Below, in pieces: positions 1 to 9,663 of a DNA stretch of 64,000 nt (the stretch's first letter is position 1; each line of letters begins with the position of its first letter). Origin of the DNA: Kaiparowitsia implicata GSE-PSE-MK54-09C (GTDB lineage: Bacteria; Cyanobacteriota; Cyanobacteriia; Elainellales; Elainellaceae); NCBI GenBank assembly GCA_019359435.1, contig JAHHHI010000056.1, forward strand, positions 1 to 64,000. Direction: 5' to 3'. Below the pieces are notes generated by a model. That model was given only the letters and a program-made list of their open reading frames with translations, was not told the origin of the DNA and did no database searches. The position numbers were made by a program, and so were the translations under genes.

Positions 1-105
1 TTTTTCTATATCATTCTTCGGTGTCTCAGAAGCTTTGAAGGGAGGAGCGAGGCAATATGTTAGTGGACATCTCGCTGTCGAGCGGTGCAGGGTCGTCTCC
101 TCTCT

Positions 106-522
106 TTAGTTCCGTCTCCCCATAATGGCGCGGCAGCGATCAGACATGATCTGAATACGGGCCATGCAGGGATGGATTGGATACGGAAACAGTTTAATGG
201 CAACTTGTCCGAGCGCTTTGGCATAGTCTCCAATGCGCTCAAGGTCGCGCACTAGCTGCATGATGGCGCTGAGCTGCCGCAGGTCTTGGGTGACGGGCGA
301 CTGCAGCGCCATGAGATTGACGCAGGCTAGCTCAATCTGGCGATAAAACTGATCGATTTGTTTGTCTTGTACCGCAATCGCTTTAGCGGCATCTAGGTCA
401 CGGTCAAATAGGGCTCGCCGCGCGAGCAGAAACGAGTTTTCTACAAGCGCTCCCATTCGCAGCACGTCTCTCTGGACGCTGCGCATTTGTCGTTGAAAGG
501 TAACGCGGGTGGTGTTAGTCAC
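106..522 (-). CDS. phoU: Truncated PhoU-family phosphate regulator (first PhoU domain only)
   Basis: PhoU proteins are cytoplasmic helical regulators of phosphate uptake (Pst system) and its histidine kinase. The 138 residues match one PhoU three-helix repeat: an RQMRSVQRDVLRMG start, then SPVTQDLRQLSAIMQLVRDLERIGDYA, of which the core is DLERIGDYA. Full PhoU is about 220 residues with two such repeats. Here the frame stops just after the MSDRCRAIM segment, and neither other reverse frame down to base 1 looks like the second repeat. It is either truncated or frameshifted with the remainder lost or outside the window. The family assignment is firm; function of this half is doubtful. Confidence 0.75.
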   Translation of the reverse strand: MTNTTRVTFQRQMRSVQRDVLRMGALVENSFLLARRALFDRDLDAAKAIAVQDKQIDQFYRQIELACVNLMALQSPVTQDLRQLSAIMQLVRDLERIGDYAKALGQVAIKLFPYPIHPCMARIQIMSDRCRAIMGRRN

Positions 523-699
523 GGTCTAACTCATGAACCTTGCTAAGAACAACGGGGCGTGGAGAGAATCCCCGAAGAGGTTCCCCACAGTATAGCGAGA
601 GAATATCAAAGGACAGGTTAAGACGCGGCGATCGCCCATCCTCAGGGCGGTAAAATAAGAGCTTCGTTGAGTCCCTACTGATTGAGTCTTTATAGGTTT

Positions 700-1791
700 A
701 TGAATGTATCTGCAAGCATGGGTTCAGCTACCGCGACTGCTGGGTATGACTGGTCGGCGCTGTTGCAGGTGTTGATCGAAGGGCGATCGCTCGACGAATC
801 TCAGGCAGAAACGCTAATGCAAGGGTGGCTCTCAGAGGCGATCGCCCCAGAACTATCGGGTGCACTCTTGGCGGCGATTCAGGCTAAGGGAGTGTCTGCC
901 AGTGAACTAGCTGGGATGGCGCGGGTGCTACAGGGCCAGTCCCTTGGCAGCACGGTCGATCTGGCGACGCTGCCCACGCCTCGTATCGACACCTGCGGCA
1001 CCGGGGGCGATGGCGCATCCACCTTTAATATTTCGACCTGTGTGGCCTTTGTTGCGGCAGCGGCTGGCATTCCCGTTGCCAAGCACGGCAACCGTGCGGC
1101 CTCTAGCAAGGTGGGGTCTGCCGATGTGCTAGAAGCATTAGGGATTCACCTAGCGGCTCCGGCAGAGGTAGTGCATGGGGCGTTGTCAGAGGTGGGCATC
1201 ACCTTCCTCTTTGCCCCCGGTTGGCATCCGGCAATGAAATCCGTTGCACCTATCCGCCGGGTGCTAAAAGTGCGTACGGTGTTTAACCTGCTAGGGCCAC
1301 TCGTCAATCCGCTGGCTCCTACCGGGCAGGTGATTGGGGTGTTCCATCCCACTATTGTGGAAACAATGGCGCAGGCGTTGCAACAGCTAGGCCGAGCAGA
1401 GGCAATTGTGCTGCATGGGCTAGAGCGCTTAGACGAGGCCGGATTGGCTGATGCGACGCGTTTGTCTGTTTTATCGGGAGGGACGGTCACCATCACGCAG
1501 ATTCAGCCCCAGGAACTCGGATTGAACCCTGCCCCGACCAGCGCTCTACGCGGTGGCGAATTAGCTGAGAATGTAGCGATTTTGCAGGCGGTGCTTCAGG
1601 GCGGCGGCACCCCAGCTCAGCAGGATGTTGTGGCGCTGAATGCTGCACTGGCCTTGAGAGTGGGTGGGGCGATCGCCCCCAGCGGCGATCTGCGACAAGA
1701 TATCCGAATTGGCATCGACCAGGCACGGACGATTCTCGCAAGCGGCGCTGCCTGGCAAAAGGTCGAAGCACTCAAGGCCTATTTGCAATAG
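700..1791 (+). CDS. trpD: Anthranilate phosphoribosyltransferase
   Basis: Transfers phosphoribose from PRPP to anthranilate, the second step of tryptophan synthesis, in the cytoplasm. The glycine-rich PRPP motif (GTGGDG), the [21 protein letters not shown] region that binds anthranilate and PRPP, and the [12 protein letters not shown] and LLGPLVNP segments are all present in order. At about 360 residues it has normal family length. The open frame extends back to a TTG at 682, but ATG at 700 (or ATG at 718, which starts [12 protein letters not shown]) is the likelier start. It stands alone here; carA lies about 2.1 kb downstream on the same strand, with two minus-strand genes between. Confidence 0.95.
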   Translation: MNVSASMGSATATAGYDWSALLQVLIEGRSLDESQAETLMQGWLSEAIAPELSGALLAAIQAKGVSASELAGMARVLQGQSLGSTVDLATLPTPRIDTCGTGGDGASTFNISTCVAFVAAAAGIPVAKHGNRAASSKVGSADVLEALGIHLAAPAEVVHGALSEVGITFLFAPGWHPAMKSVAPIRRVLKVRTVFNLLGPLVNPLAPTGQVIGVFHPTIVETMAQALQQLGRAEAIVLHGLERLDEAGLADATRLSVLSGGTVTITQIQPQELGLNPAPTSALRGGELAENVAILQAVLQGGGTPAQQDVVALNAALALRVGGAIAPSGDLRQDIRIGIDQARTILASGAAWQKVEALKAYLQ

Positions 1792-1836
1792 TGCGGGGCT
1801 ACAGTACTGGGCCATAGCCATAGTACGGGGTCATCC

Positions 1837-2295
1837 CTATCCCCGCCCACGATAGGGCGCAACCCCCTGTTCAGGAATCCACACGCCCTCGGGTGGCGAT
1901 CCCGATTGATAAAACACATCAATGGGAATGCCACCACGGGGATACCAGTAGCCTCCAATGCGGAGCCATAGGGGTTCCATCTCGGCCTCTAGCCGTTTCG
2001 CAATGGTTAGGGTGCAGTCTTCATGAAATGCGCCATGATTTCGGAAGCTGCCCAGATATAGCTTCAACGACTTACTTTCTACCATTTTGATATTAGGCAC
2101 ATAGTCGATCACCAAGTGAGCAAAGTCTGGCTGCCCCGTCATCGGACAGAGCGACGTGAACTCGGGAGCCGTGAAGCGCACTAGGTAGCGCGTGCCGGGG
2201 TGAGGGTTCGAGAAAATGTCGAGATTTGCATCATCGGGGGATGGCGGTAGCCCAACGGGCTGCCCCAGTTGATTTAAAGATTCGGTGTAGGTCAT
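1837..2295 (-). CDS. queF: NADPH-dependent 7-cyano-7-deazaguanine (preQ0) reductase
   Basis: QueF reduces the nitrile of preQ0 to the amine preQ1 in queuosine tRNA modification. The catalytic cysteine is seen at residue 50 in [11 protein letters not shown], with the partner Asp at 57. The [20 protein letters not shown] segment and the NADPH/substrate glutamate follow. At 152 residues it is the short, unimodular (type I) QueF. The minus-strand start ATG at 2293-2295 is the only good choice. No preQ1 riboswitch was obvious in the roughly 130 bases upstream, which instead hold the hairpin at 2355-2395. Confidence 0.95.
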   Translation of the reverse strand: MTYTESLNQLGQPVGLPPSPDDANLDIFSNPHPGTRYLVRFTAPEFTSLCPMTGQPDFAHLVIDYVPNIKMVESKSLKLYLGSFRNHGAFHEDCTLTIAKRLEAEMEPLWLRIGGYWYPRGGIPIDVFYQSGSPPEGVWIPEQGVAPYRGRG

Positions 2296-2354
2296 GAACT
2301 TGGTCGGTAGGCGTTTATCGGTTGATGTGAGTTCTTCAAGCAGGAGTCACAGAT

Positions 2355-2395
2355 AGTCTTTTGCCTAGCGCTTTGTAAACGCAAGGCAAAAGACT
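2355..2395 (-). terminator. Inverted repeat, likely terminator of the retropepsin gene
   Basis: Perfect 12-base arms (AGTCTTTTGCCT at 2355-2366, AGGCAAAAGACT at 2384-2395). The spacer can extend the stem further (GCG/CGC, TTT/AAA). It lies between the end of the aspartic protease gene and the start of queF, both on the minus strand. No clear T-tract follows on either strand, so terminator function is inferred from position and stem strength. Confidence 0.5.
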
Positions 2396-2431
2396 GGTTC
2401 CACAAGCGAACACGGCTAGCTGAATGATCCC

Positions 2432-3379
2432 TTAAGAACGCGGGCTGAACTCTACTTCATTTTGCCGAATGGTGACGTCATAATTGCCAAAAAAGTCGTG
2501 GCCTAGCAGGCCAATGCCTAGCTCTGGGCCTGCGACTGCCACGAGCACATTGTTGGCCACGAGGTTCCCTGCTTGTATAGATGAGACATAGCCGAGGGGT
2601 AGTGAAATATTGCGATCGCTAGCGGTGTTGACACTCGCGCGACCCACCGGCACCAGCCCTAGAGAGGCTGCCATTTGCTGTGTGACTAGGGTGCCGCTTG
2701 CGCCGGTATCTACAATCATCTCAAACGGCTGGCTACCGTTAAACATGACTCTAATCACAGGAGTGCCAGAGGCACGGCGCACAATGGGCACACGCACGCC
2801 AGCCGTCGCAGTAGGCGCGGCTGCAGATGAGGGGACAGGCGGTGGAGCCGGGGCGATCGCTGCGGGGCTTGAGGACGAGGCGGGCGAGGGCACAGCGGCG
2901 CGAGGCGGCGGGGGCGCAAGGGGAATCGGCTGTGGCACCGTGCGCGAGGCCTGCTGTTGCGCCACTTGCAAATTGCGACCATACTGCCCGATGCGGGTTT
3001 GGGCACTGGCATAGTCTGGGGCAGACGCGGGTACTTGGCCCAGTAAATCGAGGGCCTGCTGCCAGCGGCTAGCAACCAAGTTCCAATCATCGCGCGATTG
3101 AGCAATCTGGCTCATGTTGGCGGCACTGGCTCCTTGCTCAAGCGCTCGCCGAAAGGCTTCAGCGGCAGCGGCATCAGAAGAAGAAGAAGCCGTTTTGGAA
3201 GAGTCTGCCGCATCTAGAGAGAGATCTGAACTAGATGACTCAACGGGTGCAGTAGGGACTGTAGAACGGTTGATGCTGACGGAAGATGCCCGTGGGCTGC
3301 ACCCCGCCGCTACGGCCAAGCTGGTCGCCATCAATAGCCGAACCCAATTTTGGTTCACAAGTCTCTCCGGTCGAGTCAT
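2432..3379 (-). CDS. Retropepsin-like aspartic protease, lipoprotein
   Basis: Single-domain clan AA aspartic protease. The catalytic DTGASGT motif lies in a retropepsin fold (FEMIVDTGASGTLV, later GLLGHDFF), about 120 C-terminal residues. The N-terminus starting at ATG 3377-3379 gives a basic n-region, a hydrophobic stretch and a lipobox (LAVAAGC), so it is probably an exported lipoprotein. A longer frame upstream to 3460 would bury this signal, hence the later start. The middle is a Ser/Ala-rich and then Pro/Ala-rich linker. Homodimerisation is expected for this family. Substrate unknown. Confidence 0.85.
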   Translation of the reverse strand: MTRPERLVNQNWVRLLMATSLAVAAGCSPRASSVSINRSTVPTAPVESSSSDLSLDAADSSKTASSSSDAAAAEAFRRALEQGASAANMSQIAQSRDDWNLVASRWQQALDLLGQVPASAPDYASAQTRIGQYGRNLQVAQQQASRTVPQPIPLAPPPPRAAVPSPASSSSPAAIAPAPPPVPSSAAAPTATAGVRVPIVRRASGTPVIRVMFNGSQPFEMIVDTGASGTLVTQQMAASLGLVPVGRASVNTASDRNISLPLGYVSSIQAGNLVANNVLVAVAGPELGIGLLGHDFFGNYDVTIRQNEVEFSPRS

Positions 3380-3893
3380 GGTGTGTCGTATCGTGTTCTG
3401 AATGCCTATCGCGATTAGGTAGCCCCAGCTGGCGCCATGGCAGATGTGAGTCGAAACCACGCCCCAACCTTACTCTGGCAGTTGATCTAACAGTTGAATC
3501 GAGTACAGTTTAATTCAACTATCAGCGCTACTCTACCTTATCGTTCCCCAGTGCTCTCAAGTGTTCTCAATAGAGGCACTACTGAGCTTAGACGAATTTG
3601 CAAGAACACTCGGGTAATTTCGTATGATAATCCCTTCGCTTTAGATTCAACTGTTCAATCTTGGCGCTACTGCTGTGAGGGTTGCTATACAATTAGCGCG
3701 GATATCGTTTGCAAATCAGCATTGCAACTCTCGTTATGGTATGCGGATTATGAGGGTGCATCCCACTGTTGTAGCCGCCTCACAGATAAGCCACTCCCTG
3801 GTTATTGTGTTCAAGATGGGCGCACCTGCCGTGCACGCAATCATGACTAAACTAGAACTACTCTCGTTATCTTCTCGTCTTTAAGGATTGCCC
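3380..3893. other. Divergent intergenic region upstream of carA
   Basis: About 510 bases between the divergent protease and carA genes. No convincing gene: the open frames here lack recognisable motifs and have biased, noncoding-looking composition. It contains one degenerate end (3754-3776, GGGTGCATCCCACTGTTG) of the dispersed repeat found complete at 26685-26828 and 53498-53708. Promoters for both flanking genes must be here but I cannot place them with confidence. Confidence 0.5.
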
Positions 3894-5042
3894 ATGTCCC
3901 CACTTGCCCCTCAACCTGCGCTGCTTGTGTTAGCTGATGGTACTGCCTATAGTGGCTGGTCGTTTGGTGCGGTGGGCACCACGATTGGCGAGGTGGTGTT
4001 CAATACAGGGATGACAGGCTATCAAGAAGTGTTGACTGACCCCAGCTATCGGGGGCAGATTGTAACCTTTACCTATCCAGAATTGGGCAATACCGGGGTG
4101 AACCCAGAGGATGAAGAGTCGGCACAGCCTCATGTGGCTGGGGCGATCGCCCGTAATGTGTGCGATCGCCCCAGCAACTGGCGATCGACGCAGTCCTTGC
4201 CCGACTATCTGGCACAGCACCGGATCCCCGGCATCTACGGCATTGACACCCGCGCCCTCACCCGCAAGATTCGCGCCTCTGGGGCAATGAACGGGGCTAT
4301 TTCTACTGAAATGCTTGATCCGGCGGAGCTATTGATTAAGGTGCAGAAAGCGCCCAGCATGGCAGGGCAAAACCTGGTGCGAGACGTGACCACGCCCTCC
4401 ATTTTTGAATGGTCAGAACCGACCAGTGCCATGTGGGAATTTCGCGCCAGTCCCATTGAGGAGCAGCAGTTCACCGTCGTTGCAGTGGATTTTGGAGTAA
4501 AGCGCAATATTTTGCGGCGGCTGGCGAGCTATGGCTGCCGAGTCATTGTGGTACCTGCGGATACGCCCCCTGAGACCATTCTGAGCTACAAACCCGACGG
4601 CATCTTTCTGTCTAACGGCCCCGGAGATCCGGCGGCGGTGACAGAGGGGATCGCCTCTGTCAAGGCGCTGTTAGAGGCGCAAACGCCCGTGTTTGGCATT
4701 TGTATGGGGCATCAGATCCTGGGCCTATCACTGGGGGCCGAAACCTTTAAGCTGAAGTTTGGGCATCGTGGTCTAAACCAGCCCTGTGGTCTAAGCCAGA
4801 AGATCGAAATTACTAGCCAGAATCATGGATTTGCGATTACGGCTGAATCCCTTCCTGATGCGAATGTGGAGATCACTCACCTCAACCTCAACGACCGCAC
4901 GGTAGCTGGGCTACGCCACAAAACATTGCCGCTGTTTTCAGTGCAGTATCACCCTGAGGCCAGCCCCGGCCCCCATGATGCGGACTATCTGTTTGAACAG
5001 TTTGTGCAGTCGATGCGGCAGCGGCGGCAAGCTGCCGTTTAG
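3894..5042 (+). CDS. carA: Carbamoyl-phosphate synthase small subunit
   Basis: Glutamine amidotransferase subunit that feeds ammonia to CarB to make carbamoyl phosphate for arginine and pyrimidine synthesis. The N-terminal CarA domain ([13 protein letters not shown]-like motif, [15 protein letters not shown]) is followed by a class I glutaminase with nucleophile Cys in GICMGHQ and His/Glu in [13 protein letters not shown] at 3894 is chosen: an AAGGA ribosome site sits at 3883-3887, six bases upstream, whereas the in-frame TTG at 3888 would overlap it. carB is not in the window. About 382 residues, normal length. Confidence 0.96.
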   Translation: MSPLAPQPALLVLADGTAYSGWSFGAVGTTIGEVVFNTGMTGYQEVLTDPSYRGQIVTFTYPELGNTGVNPEDEESAQPHVAGAIARNVCDRPSNWRSTQSLPDYLAQHRIPGIYGIDTRALTRKIRASGAMNGAISTEMLDPAELLIKVQKAPSMAGQNLVRDVTTPSIFEWSEPTSAMWEFRASPIEEQQFTVVAVDFGVKRNILRRLASYGCRVIVVPADTPPETILSYKPDGIFLSNGPGDPAAVTEGIASVKALLEAQTPVFGICMGHQILGLSLGAETFKLKFGHRGLNQPCGLSQKIEITSQNHGFAITAESLPDANVEITHLNLNDRTVAGLRHKTLPLFSVQYHPEASPGPHDADYLFEQFVQSMRQRRQAAV

Positions 5043-5074
5043 GCTGTGTTGAGGCCCCATGGCTAGAGAGACAA

Positions 5075-5114
5075 CAACCCCCTAATGTACTGCTCACGGC
5101 ACATTAGGGGGTTG
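5075..5114 (+). terminator. carA terminator hairpin
   Basis: Perfect 14-base arms (CAACCCCCTAATGT at 5075-5088 and its complement at 5101-5114) with a 12-base loop, followed by CTTCTT. It is 32 bases after the carA stop and 33 bases before the convergent amidase gene's end, so it may serve both. Confidence 0.75.
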
Positions 5115-5146
5115 CTTCTTCTAAGCTCGGTTTTTTAGAGCCTAGG

Positions 5147-6982
5147 CTAACGAGGCGGGTCTACGTGCTCAAACCAGGCGACGATACCCTCTGCTAGGGC
5201 ATCGGCTAACTGGCGCTGCGCCGTCTCATCGACAATCCACTCAAATTCGGTGGGGTTGATCATAAACCCGAGTTCCAGCAGCACCGAGGGCGCTACGGCA
5301 GGACGGGTGAGTGCTAAGTTGTTCCAAAACACACCGTAGGAAGGGCGATCCAGTCGCTCCACTAGGTAGTTGTGCAGAAACATCGCCGGACTGTGCGCTT
5401 GGGCATGGTACCAGAAGGTGCCGATGCCAGCGGTGTTTTCGGCATCGCCGCTGTCGGGTAGGGCGTTGTAGTGCAGGCTGAGTGCCAGGGTGGGCTGGGT
5501 GTCATTGATCAGATCAGCGCGGGGGTTGGGGAAGATATCTACATCTTCGGTGCGGGTCATGATGACGGTGGCACCGCGAGCTTCTAGGCGATCGCGCAAC
5601 AATAAGCCCATAATCAGCGCCACGTCTTTTTCGGGATACCCTGTCGGGCCGCGTGCGCCCAGATCCTCTGGCCCGCCATGCCCTGGGTCGAGCAAGATGG
5701 TCGTGCCTTCAAGGGGGGCACCCCGTCTGGGCGTGCGCAGGGGCGGATGCCGCAGCGATAGCACCAGCGTGGTGCCCTCATAGTGCATGCGGTAGCCCCA
5801 CTGCTGATCATGGTGCATCTGAAAGCGGTAGTCTACTCGACCGGGAACGGGCTGGCTCCAGTCGAGGCGTTCAATGACGGGATCAGTGCTGAGAAAGATG
5901 GTGTCGGTTTGGGCGGTGGTGTTGTGCAGCGTTAGCGTAAAGTGGTCGCCGCCCTGCTGCACCTCCACAGGCACGGGCGTTTGCAGCGGGAAGCGCACCT
6001 CCGTCCAGCCATTCGCTTGCCGTGCTGTGACGCCGCGAATCACGGTTTGCACCGGCACAGAGCCAGGCACAGGCTCCACCTCTATGGCACGAATCCACGC
6101 GCCATAGTCTAGCCGATACCACTCCCCTTCGCGCCCTGTGACGGCCGCGCGGGTGCCTGTAGGCAGGGGCGTTAGGCGAGAATAGGTGGTGCTGGGGCCG
6201 GTTCGAGCGGTGCCCGAGGCCGCCGTTACTTCCACTTGCGTGGGCAGTTCTGGCGATAATACGCTGACTGCACCCGACCCCGGCACCGTAACCACCTGGC
6301 CATCTTGCTCTAGGGTGAACTGGGGAATGCCAAGCGGAATGCCCCCGACTGCATCGCTGCCGTAGTAGACGCTGTCAGGGCCTAAGAGCGATCGCCCCAT
6401 AACGCAGCCTTCATAGGTCTGAGCCGCAGAAGTGGCACCTGGGGTGGGGTCGGTTTCATCGGTGAGCACGGCAAAATTGGAGGGCAGCTGCGCCACGCTG
6501 TCTTGAGGCTGCAAGGAAATGGTTTGCTGATTTAGGCTGACGGAGACAAGCGCGTTGGCAGGGGCGATCGCCCCAAAGCAGATTGGTTCATCTCTCAGCC
6601 GCGCCACATCTACCGCTGGGCTAAGCGACCCCTCTGCAAAGGCGACCCCCACCGGGGCGGGCGGCAGGGCCGACACCCGCGTGACCCGAATCACCAATAC
6701 CTCATCTCCCCGCTGTAGGGTAAATTCGTTTTCCCCCAGTTCAAGCGGAAAACTCGGCGCAAAATGCCCTGCGGGGCTGCGGTTAATTTCAACACCATTG
6801 ACCGTTACGACACCTTCGGGTGCTGCCGTGCCAATCAAAAAGATCTGCTGTGCGGTGGTCTCGTGTCCATCATCGGGATACACCACCGACAGCGGCGGCT
6901 GTGCCCAACTGGCCGACACCAAGCCTACTGTTCCGGTCACTACTGTGGCAGCTCCTAGTGCCCAACCTGCCCAACCTGTCAT
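5147..6982 (-). CDS. N-acetylmuramoyl-L-alanine amidase with SH3-like domain
   Basis: Periplasmic zinc amidase that cleaves the bond between MurNAc and the stem peptide. Starting at ATG 6980-6982 the protein has a typical signal peptide ending near SASWAQ; a longer frame to 7144 adds an unlikely hydrophilic leader, and an AGGAG site lies upstream of the chosen start. Order: signal peptide, Ig-like segment, bacterial SH3 segment near residues 260-310 (TARTGPSTTYSRLTPLPTG), a beta domain, then C-terminal Amidase_3 with LLDPGHGG, YPEKDVAL, SLHYNA and LLELGFMINP zinc/catalytic motifs. About 611 residues. Family sure; substrate specificity inferred. Confidence 0.92.
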   Translation of the reverse strand: MTGWAGWALGAATVVTGTVGLVSASWAQPPLSVVYPDDGHETTAQQIFLIGTAAPEGVVTVNGVEINRSPAGHFAPSFPLELGENEFTLQRGDEVLVIRVTRVSALPPAPVGVAFAEGSLSPAVDVARLRDEPICFGAIAPANALVSVSLNQQTISLQPQDSVAQLPSNFAVLTDETDPTPGATSAAQTYEGCVMGRSLLGPDSVYYGSDAVGGIPLGIPQFTLEQDGQVVTVPGSGAVSVLSPELPTQVEVTAASGTARTGPSTTYSRLTPLPTGTRAAVTGREGEWYRLDYGAWIRAIEVEPVPGSVPVQTVIRGVTARQANGWTEVRFPLQTPVPVEVQQGGDHFTLTLHNTTAQTDTIFLSTDPVIERLDWSQPVPGRVDYRFQMHHDQQWGYRMHYEGTTLVLSLRHPPLRTPRRGAPLEGTTILLDPGHGGPEDLGARGPTGYPEKDVALIMGLLLRDRLEARGATVIMTRTEDVDIFPNPRADLINDTQPTLALSLHYNALPDSGDAENTAGIGTFWYHAQAHSPAMFLHNYLVERLDRPSYGVFWNNLALTRPAVAPSVLLELGFMINPTEFEWIVDETAQRQLADALAEGIVAWFEHVDPPR

Positions 6983-7786
6983 CAAGTTCTGCTCCTGACT
7001 GCATTTGTACCGCTTGAGTACCAGAATATACGCCTGGGGTGTAGCGTCTTGCGACTGGGTGGCAGGCGTGCGATCGCACATCTCGCCACCCATTTTGCAT
7101 GAGTCATGACTCAGTGTGACGCAACGGCATCGCTTTCTTGGCATTCTGGGCTCTGCGGCGTGAGCTAAGCCCGCGTTATACCACCCAAGTGCGTTAGTTC
7201 TGGTTGTGTCAGTCTATCCTAAGGCAGGATCACCGCAGTTTATGAATTAGGGAGCGCCTTGAATCATTAACTTTGTAAACCGTTGGACGCGAGAGGCATG
7301 CCGCTCCAGCGCCACATCCGCTAATGCCGATGCTTGCCTAAACTTGGCTTTTGCGCGGTGGTCATTCGGCAGATCCCGTCTGCGTCTATATAAGCCACCT
7401 CAAGCGTTCCCGAGTTGTGTTGCTGTTCCTTGGCGATCGCCCAATCCTAGGGCGTGTCATCGATTCTAATCAAACGCCTGATGCTATGAGCGTTGCCACG
7501 CCCGACCCAAAAAACAGGCTCGGGGCTGTGACTGTTGATTTCTGGGATATCAGAGGCTAATTGATGACAGCCCCTAGCAATCCACTGCACCTGCGGCCTT
7601 GCCATCTTGAGAGGAAACCGAAGTTTGGTTCATGACAATTGCTCAATAACGTTAAGAGACTACGCACGTGATCCCAAGTCGATTCTTTAAACGGCCTTAG
7701 GCTTAGCAGTTGCCACTCTTCAGGTAGACCCATCTAAACAGTTAGGATGCTGGGTGTAGCGGACAGCCCTGTATGGCAGCCAATTC
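6983..7786. other. Intergenic region between amidase and cysW
   Basis: About 800 bases without a supported gene. It contains one complete copy of the 131-base mobile repeat (7447-7577). The rest has no hairpin or open frame that I can defend. The cysW gene ends at 7787 with no cysA following. Confidence 0.5.
7447..7577 (-). mobile_element. MITE-like repeat R1, copy 1 (131 bp)
   Basis: Ends CTAGGGCGTGTCATC and GATGACAGCCCCTAG are imperfect inverted repeats of each other (two mismatches in 15). It is flanked by a direct repeat CAATC (7442-7446 and 7578-7582), read as a 5-bp target duplication. Relative to copies at 14454-14585 and 15912-16041 it is inverted. No coding capacity. Confidence 0.75.
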
Positions 7787-8659
7787 CTACTCTGCCTTTC
7801 TCGATCGAGGTGTGGCAATCCGCCGTTCTAGGATTTCTTTGAGCAGCAGCGTCAGCGCCGCTAGGCACGCCAATACAACCGAGGCCGCAAACGCGCCCTG
7901 CGAGTCGTAGTTGCGGTAGGCTCCATCCACATACAGCGTTAGCGTTTGGGTGCGCCCAATAATGTTGCTGGATACAACGGCGATCGCCCCAAACTCTCCC
8001 ATAGCTCGCGCGGTTGTCAAAATCACGCCATAAAATAAACCCCAGCGAATCGACGGCAACGTCACCCGCCAAAAGGTCTGCCAGCCGCTCGCACCGAGTG
8101 TTTTAGCAGCTTCTTCTTCTTCAGTGCCAATCTCCTCCAGCACCGGAATCACCTCCCGAGCCACAAAGGGCATTCCTCCCAAAATCGTCGCTAGGGCAAT
8201 CCCCGGAAAGGTGAAGATGATGCGAATATCCCACGATTGCAGCAGTGGCCCCAGCACCCCGTTACGCCCGTATAGCGACACCAGCATTAGCCCACCCACA
8301 ATGGGCGAGATAGAAAAAGGAAGGTCAATAATACTCAGCAGCAGCGTTCGTCCGGGGAAGCGGCGACGGGCAATCACCCAGGCGGCACACAGCCCAAATA
8401 CGATATTGAGTGGCACCGCCACCGCGACTGCCAGCACCGTGAGCCGCAGCGCCTGGGTAAAGTCGCGACTGGTGAGCGACGCCACAAACCCCCTAAACCC
8501 ATTGCTAAACGCGCCGATAAATACATAGATCGTGGGCAGCAACAGCACCAGCGCTAGATAAAACACAACCCCCGAAATCAGCACGATCTTTGTCCAATCT
8601 CGCGCCCCATCACGCTTGGCCGGAGTGGTTTGTTGGGATAGTTTCAGATTAGGCGTCAC
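7787..8659 (-). CDS. cysW: Sulfate ABC transporter permease CysW
   Basis: Inner-membrane subunit of the sulfate/thiosulfate importer. Six hydrophobic segments are visible, and the EAA loop that contacts the ATPase reads EEEAAKTLGASGWQTFWRVTLPSI. CysW-type features include FVAREVIPVLEEIG and the end TLYVDGAYRNYDSQGAFA. The gene overlaps the upstream cysT by 11 bases, so the two are translationally coupled. 290 residues. The expected ATPase gene cysA does not follow. Confidence 0.93.
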   Translation of the reverse strand: MTPNLKLSQQTTPAKRDGARDWTKIVLISGVVFYLALVLLLPTIYVFIGAFSNGFRGFVASLTSRDFTQALRLTVLAVAVAVPLNIVFGLCAAWVIARRRFPGRTLLLSIIDLPFSISPIVGGLMLVSLYGRNGVLGPLLQSWDIRIIFTFPGIALATILGGMPFVAREVIPVLEEIGTEEEEAAKTLGASGWQTFWRVTLPSIRWGLFYGVILTTARAMGEFGAIAVVSSNIIGRTQTLTLYVDGAYRNYDSQGAFAASVVLACLAALTLLLKEILERRIATPRSRKAE

Positions 8660-9506
8660 TGTATCGTTGCCCCCAGGCTTGAAAGAGGTTGATCGCTATC
8701 AACAGCCCCAGTGAAATCAGCAGCAGCACCGTGGCAATCACCGTGGCTCCGGCCATGTCGTTTTGCTCGATCCGCTGAAATACCAACACAGGCGCAATCA
8801 AATCTTGAAACGGAATATTCGCTGCGACCAGCACCACCGACCCGAACTCGCCTACGGCGCGGGCAAACGCTTGCGTTGTTCCAGTCAAAATCGCTGGAAT
8901 AATGGGCGGTAGCAGCACGCGCCAAAAGGTTTGCCACTTAGAGGCCCCCAGCGACCAAGCCGCTTCTTCTAGCGCCACATCAAGTTCTTGCAGAACGGGC
9001 TGCACCGTTCGCACCACAAACGGCACTGAAATAAACACCATGGCGACGGCAACACCCAGCCGCGTAAACGATATGCGAATGCCAAACGGTGCAAAAAACG
9101 AGCCGACCCACCCCGTTTGGCTATAGACCGTTGCCAGTGTGATGCCCGCAACCGCAGTAGGTAGCGCAAAGGGCAAGTCAATCACCGCATCCAATACGCG
9201 CTTAAAGGGAAAGTCGTAGCGCACCAGCACCCAGGCGGTGAGCGTTCCGGCAACGCAGTTGATGGCAGCAGCCACTAATGCAGTCGTAAAGGTGATGTTG
9301 TAAGTCGAGAGGGCAACTGGAGAGGTGGCAATGCGCCAAAACTCTGGTGGAGAGACGGAGAATGAGCGCAGAAATAGCGCGGCGATGGGCAGCAGCAGCA
9401 CGATGGAAAGATGGGCGATCGTCACCACCCAGGGAAACGAGATGCGGCTGAGCCAGCGCCCAAATGCTGGGAATGAAGCAGACCGTGATGAGGTTGAAGC
9501 TGTCAT
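8649..9506 (-). CDS. cysT: Sulfate ABC transporter permease CysT (CysU)
   Basis: Second membrane subunit of the sulfate importer, partner of CysW. Six transmembrane segments; EAA loop in EEAAWSLGASKWQTFWRVLLPPI; family motif LPFALPTAVAGITLATVY. ATG at 9504-9506 is chosen; an in-frame GTG at 9522-9524 would add six residues. It lies between sbpA and cysW on the same strand, in the usual sbpA-cysT-cysW order. Confidence 0.93.
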   Translation of the reverse strand: MTASTSSRSASFPAFGRWLSRISFPWVVTIAHLSIVLLLPIAALFLRSFSVSPPEFWRIATSPVALSTYNITFTTALVAAAINCVAGTLTAWVLVRYDFPFKRVLDAVIDLPFALPTAVAGITLATVYSQTGWVGSFFAPFGIRISFTRLGVAVAMVFISVPFVVRTVQPVLQELDVALEEAAWSLGASKWQTFWRVLLPPIIPAILTGTTQAFARAVGEFGSVVLVAANIPFQDLIAPVLVFQRIEQNDMAGATVIATVLLLISLGLLIAINLFQAWGQRYSDA

Positions 9507-9663
9507 GGCTAAGGATGAGAACACCTAAATAGTGTAGGGCGGGATTCAGGCAAATCAGCATGGGTTGGAGATGAGCTAGCGGGAGGCGGACGGGTGGGCG
9601 CAAGGCTCAACCTAGCGTCTATCCATCGTTATGCCAACTGGTGGGACGATGAAACACCAAGGG

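Noticed and set aside
2296-2431. preQ1 riboswitch before queF
   Set aside because: No pseudoknot-type core; the hairpin present fits a terminator of the upstream gene.
3494-3850. Protein-coding gene of 118 codons upstream of carA
   Set aside because: No family motif, cysteine-rich random-looking composition, and includes a repeat remnant.
7351-7560. 69-codon gene after the amidase
   Set aside because: Most of it is the R1 mobile repeat read through.
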